A stretch of 64,000 bases of DNA from Roseiarcus sp963798015 (lineage in GTDB: Bacteria; Pseudomonadota; Alphaproteobacteria; Rhizobiales; Beijerinckiaceae): assembly GCA_963798015.1 (NCBI GenBank), contig CAWCSA010000019.1:1-64000 (forward strand). The letters are read 5' to 3'. The translations under genes and the position numbers were made by a program. A model generated the notes under the pieces. That model saw nothing but the letters and a program-made list of their open reading frames with translations, was not told the DNA's origin and did no database searches. Shown piece after piece: positions 57,568 through 64,000 of this stretch (the stretch's first letter is position 1; the number at the start of each line of letters is the position of its first letter).

Positions 57568-59130
57568 ATGAAGCGCGTCTCTCCTGGGTCCTGTCGCATG
57601 ACGCTGCGGGTTTTGTTCACGGGCGCGCTCGCCGCGCTGCCTCTCCTCATCTCGGGCGCGCTGGCGCAGACCGCCGCGACTCCGCCCGCAGCCGCGACTT
57701 CCCCGGCGCCGTCGGCCAGTCCGGCGCCCCCCGCTGCCATACCCTCTCCTGCGCGGCCGGCGCCGATCCCGGCAAGTCCGTCTGTGCAGATTCCGCCGAA
57801 TCAGCCGGCCGGGGCGGCCACGTCAACGCCGCCGTCCACTCCGGCAAGTCCGCCGGCATCGGGCCTCGCGAGCCCGTTCATGCCTCAGGCGACGACGCCC
57901 TCGACGGCGGGGACCGATTCGGTGCCCGGTGCTTCTCCGACTGCGGCTGCGCCCGTGCCTGCCCAGGCCGCCGCGGCCCCGCCTAAGCCGAAGAAAATCG
58001 CGCGGCCTGCGCCGCCGCGCGAGACGGCGCTCAGCGACGATCCTCGCCCGACCCTTGAGCCCAACACCTTCTTTGCCACCGCCAAAGCATCCGAGCGCTA
58101 TTCGGCGATCGTGGACGCAGGCGGCTGGCCGACCGACATCGCCGCGATCGGTCCCGGCGCCAAGGGCCCCGCGGTGGCGAAATTGCGCAAGCGCCTGGCG
58201 ATCGAAGGCGACCTCGGCGGGGGAGAGGCGAGCGGGCTCACCTGGGACAGCGGGCTCACGGCCGGCGTCAAGCGCTTCCAGGCGCGCATGGGGCTCCGCC
58301 AGACCGGCATCGTCTCCGGCGCGACGCTGAAAGCGATCAACGTTCCGGCGAGGGAGCGTTTCAACGAGCTCGCCTCCAGCGCCGATCGCCTTGCCGGGCT
58401 CAATTTCTCCTTCGATGATCGGTATGTGGTCGTTAACATTCCCTCGACTCAGGTTGAGGCGGTCGAGAACGGCCGGGTCGTCCATCACTACGTGGCGATC
58501 GTCGGCGATCCAGAGCATCCGTCGCCCGAGATCTCCGCCCATATCCAGGTCATCAACCTCAACCCGACCTGGACGGTCCCGACGTCGATCATCAAGAAGG
58601 AAATCATTCCCCGGATGCAGCGCGATCCGGGCTACCTCACGCGCGCCAAGATCCGGATTCTCGATGGGCAAGGCAAGGAGATCAATCCGAAGTCCGTGAA
58701 TTGGAGCACCGAGCGGGCAGTGAATTACACGCTCCGGCAAGATTTGGGCGCCCACAATTCGCTCGGCTCGATCCGCATCAACATGCCCAACAAGCTCGCC
58801 GTCTATATGCACGACACGCCCTCGAAGGGGGCGTTCGGCGCCGACTACCGATTCCTGAGCCACGGCTGTGTCCGAGTGCAGGGCGTCTACGATTACGCCG
58901 CCTGGCTGCTGGAGGGCACGGGCGGCGACTGGGACAAGGCGGCGCTGCAGCGAAAAATCAAGGAAGGCGCGCGCTACGACATCAACCTCGTGAAGGCGGT
59001 GCCGGTGATCTGGGTCTATCTGACCGGATGGTCGAACGGCGCCGGGCCCGCCAATTTCCGCGACGATGTCTACAATGTCGACAATGTCGGCGAAGCGCAG
59101 GTGAGCGCGCAAGCCGCGCCGGTGCGATGA
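57568..59130 (+). CDS. L,D-transpeptidase with peptidoglycan-binding domain
   Basis: About 520 residues. A signal peptide (LRVLFTGALAALPLLISGALA) is followed by a Pro/Ala/Ser-rich linker of about 110 residues. Then come a PG_binding_1 domain (GAKGPAVAKLRKRLAIEGDL...GVKRFQARMGL) and a YkuD catalytic domain with YMHDTPSKGAFGADYRFLSHGCVRVQ, the His and Cys of the active site. It would make 3-3 cross-links or attach proteins to peptidoglycan in the periplasm, as YcbB-like enzymes do. The start is uncertain between ATG 57538, 57568 and 57598; 57568 fits a normal signal peptide. Single gene. Confidence 0.9.
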   Translation: MKRVSPGSCRMTLRVLFTGALAALPLLISGALAQTAATPPAAATSPAPSASPAPPAAIPSPARPAPIPASPSVQIPPNQPAGAATSTPPSTPASPPASGLASPFMPQATTPSTAGTDSVPGASPTAAAPVPAQAAAAPPKPKKIARPAPPRETALSDDPRPTLEPNTFFATAKASERYSAIVDAGGWPTDIAAIGPGAKGPAVAKLRKRLAIEGDLGGGEASGLTWDSGLTAGVKRFQARMGLRQTGIVSGATLKAINVPARERFNELASSADRLAGLNFSFDDRYVVVNIPSTQVEAVENGRVVHHYVAIVGDPEHPSPEISAHIQVINLNPTWTVPTSIIKKEIIPRMQRDPGYLTRAKIRILDGQGKEINPKSVNWSTERAVNYTLRQDLGAHNSLGSIRINMPNKLAVYMHDTPSKGAFGADYRFLSHGCVRVQGVYDYAAWLLEGTGGDWDKAALQRKIKEGARYDINLVKAVPVIWVYLTGWSNGAGPANFRDDVYNVDNVGEAQVSAQAAPVR

Positions 59131-59137
59131 ACCGCGG

Positions 59138-59449
59138 CTAGCGGCGCTCGGGCGGGATCGCCGCGACCTCGCGAACGAACTCCGCGATCGCCTCGCGGCT
59201 GTACGACAGCCCGACGCGCTTTGTGGAGGCCGGCCGCCTGCCAAGCGACGTCCCAGGGCGCCATTCCCGCGCTGGCCGAATCGGTCGCAGGGTGAAGCCG
59301 CCGCCGCAATTGGGGCAGACGTTGCTCAGATGCTGCTCGACGCAATCGGCGCAGAAGGTGCATTCGTATGTGCAGATGCGCGCCTCGAGCGAAGCGGGCG
59401 CGAGATCCCGATCGCAATATTCGCAATTCGGCCGAAGTTCGAGCGCCAT
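59138..59449 (-). CDS. DUF1272 zinc-ribbon protein
   Basis: A 103-residue protein. Residues 1-55 (MALELRPNCEYCDRDLAPAS...CTFCADCVEQHLSNVCPNCGGGF) contain four CxxC pairs, typical of DUF1272, and are followed by a basic tail with SYSREAIAEFVREVAAIPPERR. ATG 59449 has GAGGGG five nt before it. Likely binds two zinc ions; the role is unknown. Convergent with the L,D-transpeptidase gene and divergent from the next gene. Confidence 0.87.
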   Translation of the reverse strand: MALELRPNCEYCDRDLAPASLEARICTYECTFCADCVEQHLSNVCPNCGGGFTLRPIRPAREWRPGTSLGRRPASTKRVGLSYSREAIAEFVREVAAIPPERR

Positions 59450-59482
59450 GTCCCCTCGCCCAAAGACGCCAAGGCTTGAAGC

Positions 59483-60148
59483 GTGGACCTGCCTCTCGTG
59501 GAACGCAACCCGTCGGCGACGGCCATGTGTCACGCTCGCCGGCCGCTGCAAAATCGCGTCGATCCGTTCGGCGAATTGCACGCCGTCACTGAGCGCGGCG
59601 GGATGATGGGCAATCGCGGCGGGCGGCTGCATCGCGACGATCAGACGCTGAGCGGCAGCCACTGGAAAAATAAGCACTGGCTGATCTGCGTCTGCGAATT
59701 CAAGGACCGACGCCGTGACGTCTGGGGCCGATACTACACGGAGCTCTTTTTCCTCGACGAGCCGACCGCGCTCGCCGCCGGCCACCGCCCGTGCTTCGAG
59801 TGCCGCCGACAAGCAGCGAAAGCGTTCATTGCGTCCTTTCCCGGCGCTCCGAGCCACGTCCAGGCGATGGACGAGGCGCTCCATCGCGAGCGGGTCGAGA
59901 ACCGGCGCAAACCCCTGTGGCGGTCGCGGCTCGGCGACCTGCCGGACGGGGCGATGATCGCGCGAGGCGAGCGCGCTTATGCCGTGCGTGCTGCCGCTCT
60001 TTTGCCGTGGAGCTTCGCCGGCTATGGCGCGCCGGCGCCGCTCGAGCCCGAGGCCGTCGTTGATGTCCTGACGCCGCCCTCGACCACCGCCGCGCTCAAG
60101 GCCGGATATCGGCCCCTGTGGCCGGAGGCGATAAAGGCGTCGCGTTGA
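59483..60148 (+). CDS. Conserved hypothetical protein with CFECRR motif
   Basis: A 221-residue soluble protein. Notable segments: CHARRPLQNRVDPFGELHAVTERGGMMGNRGGRLHRDDQT, a WGRYYTELFFLDEPTALAAGHRPCFECRR region, and an AAALLPWSFAGYG tail. The Cys/His content hints at metal binding. It may be a conserved Rhizobiales family, but I know no function for it. GTG 59483 has AAGG upstream; ATG 59525 (MCHARRPL) is also possible. Single gene. Confidence 0.75.
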   Translation: MDLPLVERNPSATAMCHARRPLQNRVDPFGELHAVTERGGMMGNRGGRLHRDDQTLSGSHWKNKHWLICVCEFKDRRRDVWGRYYTELFFLDEPTALAAGHRPCFECRRQAAKAFIASFPGAPSHVQAMDEALHRERVENRRKPLWRSRLGDLPDGAMIARGERAYAVRAAALLPWSFAGYGAPAPLEPEAVVDVLTPPSTTAALKAGYRPLWPEAIKASR

Positions 60149-60202
60149 CCGCTGCTCTCCTGTGGCTTATTCTGCCTGCTCCCCAACAAAAAATGGTTTC
60201 CA

Positions 60203-60601
60203 ATGGATAGAACGATGACGCGCGCTATGCTCGTCGCTCTGGCGGTCTTGGCGGCGTCCGCGCCGCCCGCGATCGCCAGCGAGCTGACAGGAATATGGAC
60301 GCGGGACGATGGGTCCGCCAGACTTCGCTTCTCGGCTTGCGGAGGCAGTACGATGTGCGGCTTTCTGGCCTGGAAGAAGGAATCGGGCGGCGCCGCCAGG
60401 ATCGGCCAACGATTGTTTTCAGATATGAGGCAGAACGGCGAAGACTCCTGGGCCGGTTCGGCGTTCAATCCTGAGGATGGCAAGCGCTACACGGCAAAGC
60501 TGACACTCTCCGGCGATCATCTGGTTACCGCCGGTTGCGTGCTCGGCGGGCTCATCTGCCAGTCGTTCGACTGGACCCGGACTCGGGCCCGGGCCCCGTA
60601 A
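60203..60601 (+). CDS. DUF2147 secreted protein
   Basis: A 132-residue exported protein with a signal peptide (RAMLVALAVLAASAPPAIAS) and a DUF2147 core (ELTGIWTRDDGSARLRFSACGGSTMCGFLAWKK, EDGKRYTAKLTLSGDHLVTAGCVLGGLICQSFDWTR). DUF2147 is a lipocalin-like beta barrel; function unknown, with periplasmic location likely. Starts at ATG 60203 or 60215. Convergent with the anti-sigma gene. Confidence 0.9.
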   Translation: MDRTMTRAMLVALAVLAASAPPAIASELTGIWTRDDGSARLRFSACGGSTMCGFLAWKKESGGAARIGQRLFSDMRQNGEDSWAGSAFNPEDGKRYTAKLTLSGDHLVTAGCVLGGLICQSFDWTRTRARAP

Positions 60602-60635
60602 GGAGCTAGAAACCCGACAGCGCTTGGCGCGAATG

Positions 60636-61400
60636 TCAAATTCGCGTTTCGAGCACTCGCGCCAACGCAACCGCCCGCTCCTCTGGGATGCGCCCAATCA
60701 CTAGACGGCTTCGTCCGCTGCGCGACCACCAGGCCAGGGACAGATTGTCCCGGCGCTGCGAGCGTATAGGGGCGTCGGCCGCATCATTGGCGATGATGCA
60801 CAGCAGGACTGGCGCGCCCGACGGTTCGACATAAGCGATCACGCCGAGCGGAGCGCCTTCGTAGGAAAGCATGAACGCGGTCGTGAACCTGAGGCCAGGC
60901 AGGGTCACATTTTCGGGCGTTAGATTCGCGCCCACTCTGGCGCCGACGGCGCTCAGCTCCTTCGCCTGCATCGCGACGTCAGGATTGAACGGAGCAAAAG
61001 TCTCGTCCGTATAGAGATGGGTGTATTCGGCGATCGCCGTGCGCCAATCCTCGCGCCCGTCGAACAGACCAAAGGTTGACGCCGCCCAAATGGCCGCGCC
61101 CGCCACGAGCGCCCCGACGACGAGGCCCGCCGCCAGCTCCCGGAGGGCGACGCCGGCGAAGCGCCTCGACCGTACCCGGGTCGCCTCGTCAGGTGGAAGC
61201 GCGGCGCGGAGACGGGCCAGTGGAGCACCTTCGAGCAGCCGGTCGAAGGAGGCGGCGAGCGGTGCGCTGGTAAGCCGCAATTCTTCGTAACGCTGGCGCA
61301 AGTCCTCGTCCACCGCCAGACGCGCCAGGAGGGTGGTTCTACTTCTGTCGTCGAGTTCGTCGTCGATCAGCGCGACAAGTCGGGCGTCATCATCGGACAT
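60636..61400 (-). CDS. Anti-sigma factor
   Basis: A 254-residue membrane-bound anti-sigma factor. The cytoplasmic N-terminal part (MSDDDARLVALIDDELDDRSRTTLLARLAVDEDL...) binds the sigma factor, a single transmembrane helix spans the middle (LRELAAGLVVGALVAGAAIWAA, about 88-109), and a periplasmic domain follows. It has no zinc-binding HxxxCxxC motif. The gene follows the ECF sigma gene by 20 bp and is surely co-transcribed with it. Confidence 0.9.
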   Translation of the reverse strand: MSDDDARLVALIDDELDDRSRTTLLARLAVDEDLRQRYEELRLTSAPLAASFDRLLEGAPLARLRAALPPDEATRVRSRRFAGVALRELAAGLVVGALVAGAAIWAASTFGLFDGREDWRTAIAEYTHLYTDETFAPFNPDVAMQAKELSAVGARVGANLTPENVTLPGLRFTTAFMLSYEGAPLGVIAYVEPSGAPVLLCIIANDAADAPIRSQRRDNLSLAWWSRSGRSRLVIGRIPEERAVALARVLETRI

Positions 61401-61420
61401 GGATTGCTCGTTGAGCCCTC

Positions 61421-61912
61421 CTATTTCAGTTTCGCCAGCGCCGCCCGCCCCGAGGCCAGCCTGCTCATGATCGTGCCGATCGGGACGCCAAGCGCTGCCG
61501 CCGCCTCGGCGTAACTGTAACCTTCCCCGTACACCAATAGGACCGTCTCGCGCTGCGCGTCCGGAAGACGGTCGATCACTCTTAACACCGCGGACGCGGT
61601 AATATTCGTCTCGATTTCACGGGCGCCGTCGATCGTCAACGTTTCTTCGGCGTCAACGAAGCCGCCGCCCTCGCGAATCCGGCGCGATCGGATCTCGTTG
61701 AGCCAGATCGAGCGAAGGATTGCGAACAGCCAGCGGTCGACTCGCGTTCCCGGGACGAATTGATCGGCGCGCTCGATCGCCCGCAAGCATGTGGCCTGTA
61801 CGAGGTCGTCAGCCACGTCCCGGGCCTTCGACAACACGAGCGCATATCGCCAAAGGCGTGCGAGCGAAGGCTCCAGCCCGGCGCGTACTTCCCGTCGGCT
61901 CGCTTCGCTCAT
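61421..61912 (-). CDS. ECF sigma factor
   Basis: A 163-residue ECF RNA polymerase sigma factor. Region 2 spans LARLWRYALVLSKARDVADDLVQATCLRAIERADQF and VDRWLFAILRSIWLNEIRSRR; region 4 is VLRVIDRLPDAQRETVLLVYGEGYSYAEAAAALGVPIGTIMSRLASGRAAL. It probably directs an envelope or oxidative stress regulon held in check by the anti-sigma factor next to it. ATG 61912 is preferred; a GTG at 61930 would add six residues. Confidence 0.93.
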   Translation of the reverse strand: MSEASRREVRAGLEPSLARLWRYALVLSKARDVADDLVQATCLRAIERADQFVPGTRVDRWLFAILRSIWLNEIRSRRIREGGGFVDAEETLTIDGAREIETNITASAVLRVIDRLPDAQRETVLLVYGEGYSYAEAAAALGVPIGTIMSRLASGRAALAKLK

Positions 61913-62009
61913 GGCCCCGCTAGAGTTCACGCGCAGCCCTATTAGAGCATGATCGCCGCACGTGCGAGGAGCGCAACTAGCAATTTTACTCCACCCGCCG
62001 CTGCGAAAG

Positions 62010-62480
62010 CTAGCGCGCGCCGCGACCGCGCAAAAACGCTTCGAAGGCGCCGAGCGTGGTCGCGGAGACGTAGTGCTCGACGCCCTCAGCGTCGGCCTCG
62101 GCCGCCTCGCGCGGCGCGCCGACGGCGATAAGGAGGTCGACCACCAGCCGATGGCGTTCGCGCGCGCTTTTCGCCATCGCGGCGCCGGCCTCGGTCAGGA
62201 AGATGCCGCGATAGGGCCTGGCGCGCGCCAGCCCCTCACGCTTCAGGCGAGCGATCGTCTTGCTGGCGGTGGGGTGGGCGACGCCCATGCGCCGCGCAAT
62301 GTCGGTCGTGCGCGCTTCGCCATTGGCGGCTATCAGGTCCGCGATCAGTTCGGTGTAGTCCTCGAGCAGCGAGGCTGAGCGGGCTGAGCGCGCCTTCAAG
62401 AACCGGTCGGCTTGCGCGGGCTCAGCCGCCAGTCCCGCATTGGCGGACGGCGGCTCTTTGCCGCGCTTCGTGGTCGCCAA
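62010..62480 (-). CDS. mntR: Manganese transport regulator MntR
   Basis: A 156-residue DtxR/MntR-family repressor. Winged helix LLEDYTELIADLIAANGEARTTDIARRMGVAHPTASKTIARLKREGLARARPYRGIFLTEAG, then metal-binding and dimer helices with EGVEHYVSATTLGAFEAFL. It is divergent from mntH, the Nramp manganese importer, and with Mn bound should repress it. The 25-residue N-terminal extension is longer than usual for MntR. Confidence 0.93.
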   Translation of the reverse strand: MATTKRGKEPPSANAGLAAEPAQADRFLKARSARSASLLEDYTELIADLIAANGEARTTDIARRMGVAHPTASKTIARLKREGLARARPYRGIFLTEAGAAMAKSARERHRLVVDLLIAVGAPREAAEADAEGVEHYVSATTLGAFEAFLRGRGAR

Positions 62481-62582
62481 ATCGCCCTCGCTCGCCCGGC
62501 CGCGCCGGTGTCGCCTCTCGTTTTATTGTGCAGCCTTGGCTGCAAAATGCAACCCGGCTTCGGCGTCCCGCGTTTTATCCAG

Positions 62583-62640
62583 CCTTAGCGCTCATTTACA
62601 GCCTATTGACTATGACGTAGCTAAGGGTACATTATGGAGG
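62583..62640 (+). promoter_or_regulatory. mntH promoter and putative MntR site
   Basis: TTGACT (62606-62611) and TACATT (62628-62633) are spaced 16 nt apart, a good promoter with a near-consensus -35. An inverted repeat CCTTAGC (62583-62589) and GCTAAGG (62620-62626) encloses the -35 and could bind the adjacent MntR. Binding is inferred. Confidence 0.5.
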
Positions 62641-62668
62641 TGAGGCGGGAACCACCAGAGATGAGGCG

Positions 62669-63997
62669 ATGAGCGACGCGGTCGCGCGCGTAGACTTGAC
62701 AGCCGCGCCCACGGGCATGACGGACCGGACGGTCGCGGGCATTCGCAACGCCCTGGCCGGCAAGACGACTTGGCGCAGCCCGTTCCTGTTCGCGGGGCCC
62801 GCGGTGGTCGCCTCGATCGCCTATATGGACCCCGGCAACTTCGCCACCAACATCCAGGCCGGGGCCAAATATGGCTACGCGCTGCTCTGGGTCGTGCTCA
62901 CGGCCAGTCTCGCGGCGATGCTGTTCCAGGCGCTGTCGGCCAAGCTCGGCATCGTCACCGGGCGCAATCTGGCCGAACTGTGCCGCGAGAACTTTCCGAA
63001 ACCGGTGGTGTGGGCTTTATGGATCGTCAGCGAGATCGCGGCGATGGCGACGGACCTTGCCGAATTCCTCGGCGGCGCGATTGGTCTTTCGCTCTTGCTG
63101 CATATTCCGCTTCTCGCTGGCATGGGCGTCACGGGCGTCCTCACCTATGGCATCCTGATGTTCGAAGGTCGCGGATTTCGCCCGACCGAACTCATCATCG
63201 GCTCGCTCGTCGCCGCCATCGCCCTTTGCTATCTCGTCGAGATGGTCATCGCCCCGGTTGATTGGGCCGCGGCGGGGCTGGGCAGCGTGATTCCAAGATT
63301 GCCAGATGCCGGCGCGCTCACGATCGCCGTTGGCATTGTCGGCGCGACGATCATGCCGCATGCGGTCTTCCTGCATTCCGGGCTCACCCAGAACCGGGCC
63401 CCGGGGCGCAACGACCGCGAGCGGCGGCTTCTGGTGCGGTTCTCGAACATCGAAGTGCTCGTCGCCCTCGGCGTCGCCGGCCTCGTCAATATGGCGATGG
63501 TCATCATGGCGGCGAGCGCATTCCATGCCGGCCACAGCGACGTCGCGGAGATTCAGACCGCCTATGAGACGCTGACGCCGCTGCTCGGCCCTGCTGCGGC
63601 GGGCGTGTTTCTCACCGCCCTGCTCGCCTCCGGACTGTCGAGCTCGGCGGTCGGCACCATGGCTGGCCAGATGATCATGCAGGGCTTCATCGGATTCCGC
63701 ATTCCGATCATCGTTCGACGCCTGGTGACGATGATCCCGGCGTTCATCGTTGTCTGGCTCGGCGTCAATTCGACCAACGCGCTCATCGTCAGCCAGGTGG
63801 TGCTCAGCATCGCCCTGCCCGTTCCCGTCATCGCGCTGATCATCTTCACGAGCCGCAAAAACATTATGGGCGCTTTCGCCAACAGCCGCCTGACCAACGC
63901 CGCGGCGGCCTTCGGGGCCCTAATTATCCTAATCTTGAACGCCGTTCTTTTGCTTCAGACGTTCGGCGTCGCGATTCCAGGACTGCCAAGCGGCTGA
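62669..63997 (+). CDS. mntH: Nramp-type manganese transporter
   Basis: A 442-residue proton-coupled divalent metal importer with eleven or so helices. Metal-site motifs are DPGNFATNIQAGAKYGY in helix 1 and MPHAVFLHSGLTQNR in helix 6. Divergent from its likely regulator mntR. The gene ends three bases before the window edge with a complete stop codon (63995-63997), so it is not truncated. Confidence 0.97.
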   Translation: MSDAVARVDLTAAPTGMTDRTVAGIRNALAGKTTWRSPFLFAGPAVVASIAYMDPGNFATNIQAGAKYGYALLWVVLTASLAAMLFQALSAKLGIVTGRNLAELCRENFPKPVVWALWIVSEIAAMATDLAEFLGGAIGLSLLLHIPLLAGMGVTGVLTYGILMFEGRGFRPTELIIGSLVAAIALCYLVEMVIAPVDWAAAGLGSVIPRLPDAGALTIAVGIVGATIMPHAVFLHSGLTQNRAPGRNDRERRLLVRFSNIEVLVALGVAGLVNMAMVIMAASAFHAGHSDVAEIQTAYETLTPLLGPAAAGVFLTALLASGLSSSAVGTMAGQMIMQGFIGFRIPIIVRRLVTMIPAFIVVWLGVNSTNALIVSQVVLSIALPVPVIALIIFTSRKNIMGAFANSRLTNAAAAFGALIILILNAVLLLQTFGVAIPGLPSG

Positions 63998-64000
63998 CGG

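Noticed and set aside
57823..59244. A 473-residue open frame opposite the L,D-transpeptidase
   Set aside because: Arg/Gly/Ala-rich translation of the complement of a conserved gene, without a ribosome site or domain.

Overview
The window looks like chromosomal DNA of a GC-rich alphaproteobacterium of the Rhizobiales (Hyphomicrobiales), probably near the Methylocystaceae/Beijerinckiaceae/Bradyrhizobiaceae. The reasons are the neighbouring crotonyl-CoA carboxylase/reductase and ethylmalonyl-CoA mutase genes (ethylmalonyl-CoA pathway), the rpiA-DUF2059-gor and tag-HD-phosphatase gene orders, the long-form HisG paired with HisZ, and REP-like palindromes of a type common in that order. The family assignment is inference from remembered proteins, not a database search.

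Layout. 1-3.5 kb: a frameshifted DUF2336 gene cut by the window edge, a MaoC/CitE-like pair, a small secreted protein and a fatty-acid-hydroxylase membrane enzyme. 3.6-10.1 kb: a tetR-adaptor-RND efflux operon with a palindromic operator, then a fosmidomycin-resistance-type MFS gene. 10.2-18.7 kb: infC with an AUU start, a multicopper oxidase with a frameshift at its last copper ligand, a His-tailed PadR regulator, rplS, a Baeyer-Villiger-type monooxygenase and priA. 19-24.7 kb: a miniature YadA-like protein, a marR-controlled operon and gor/DUF2059/rpiA. 24.8-28.9 kb: ccr, a small membrane protein and ecm, the last with an N-terminal frameshift. 29-41 kb: SDRs, a chromate transporter, a Rieske/desaturase pair, flavin reductase, nitroreductase, an Ivy-type lysozyme inhibitor, tag/HD/phosphatase and acuI. 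41-49 kb: a long gene-poor stretch, NUDIX, MgtC, a tetR-MFS-NTF2 operon with repeated operators, and hisG/hisZ. 49-64 kb: an MscS channel, AraC-MGMT, pncB, lutABC, a tiny PEP-CTERM-like protein, an L,D-transpeptidase, an ECF sigma/anti-sigma pair, and mntR/mntH.

The clearest metabolic theme is C2/C4 acyl-CoA assimilation (Ccr, Ecm, AcuI, MaoC/CitE-like, SDRs) together with lactate use (LutABC). Stress and efflux functions are scattered between them (RND, two MFS exporters, copper oxidase, MscS, chromate, glutathione reductase). No prophage, transposase, CRISPR array, rRNA or tRNA gene was recognised.

The least explained structure is a set of three AT-rich intergenic sites near 12.65, 32.6 and 41.15 kb. 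Each has an 18-nt tail, differing at two positions in the pairs checked, next to 10-nt-spaced repeats. Two of them also have an inverted repeat, and the same two share a 15-mer. They resemble integrase arm-site regions or island scars, but no integrase is present. A second theme is three single-base indels that break otherwise intact genes (DUF2336, multicopper oxidase, ecm) and a possible fourth at a NUDIX start. These are either assembly errors or real lesions and should be checked before any function is dismissed.
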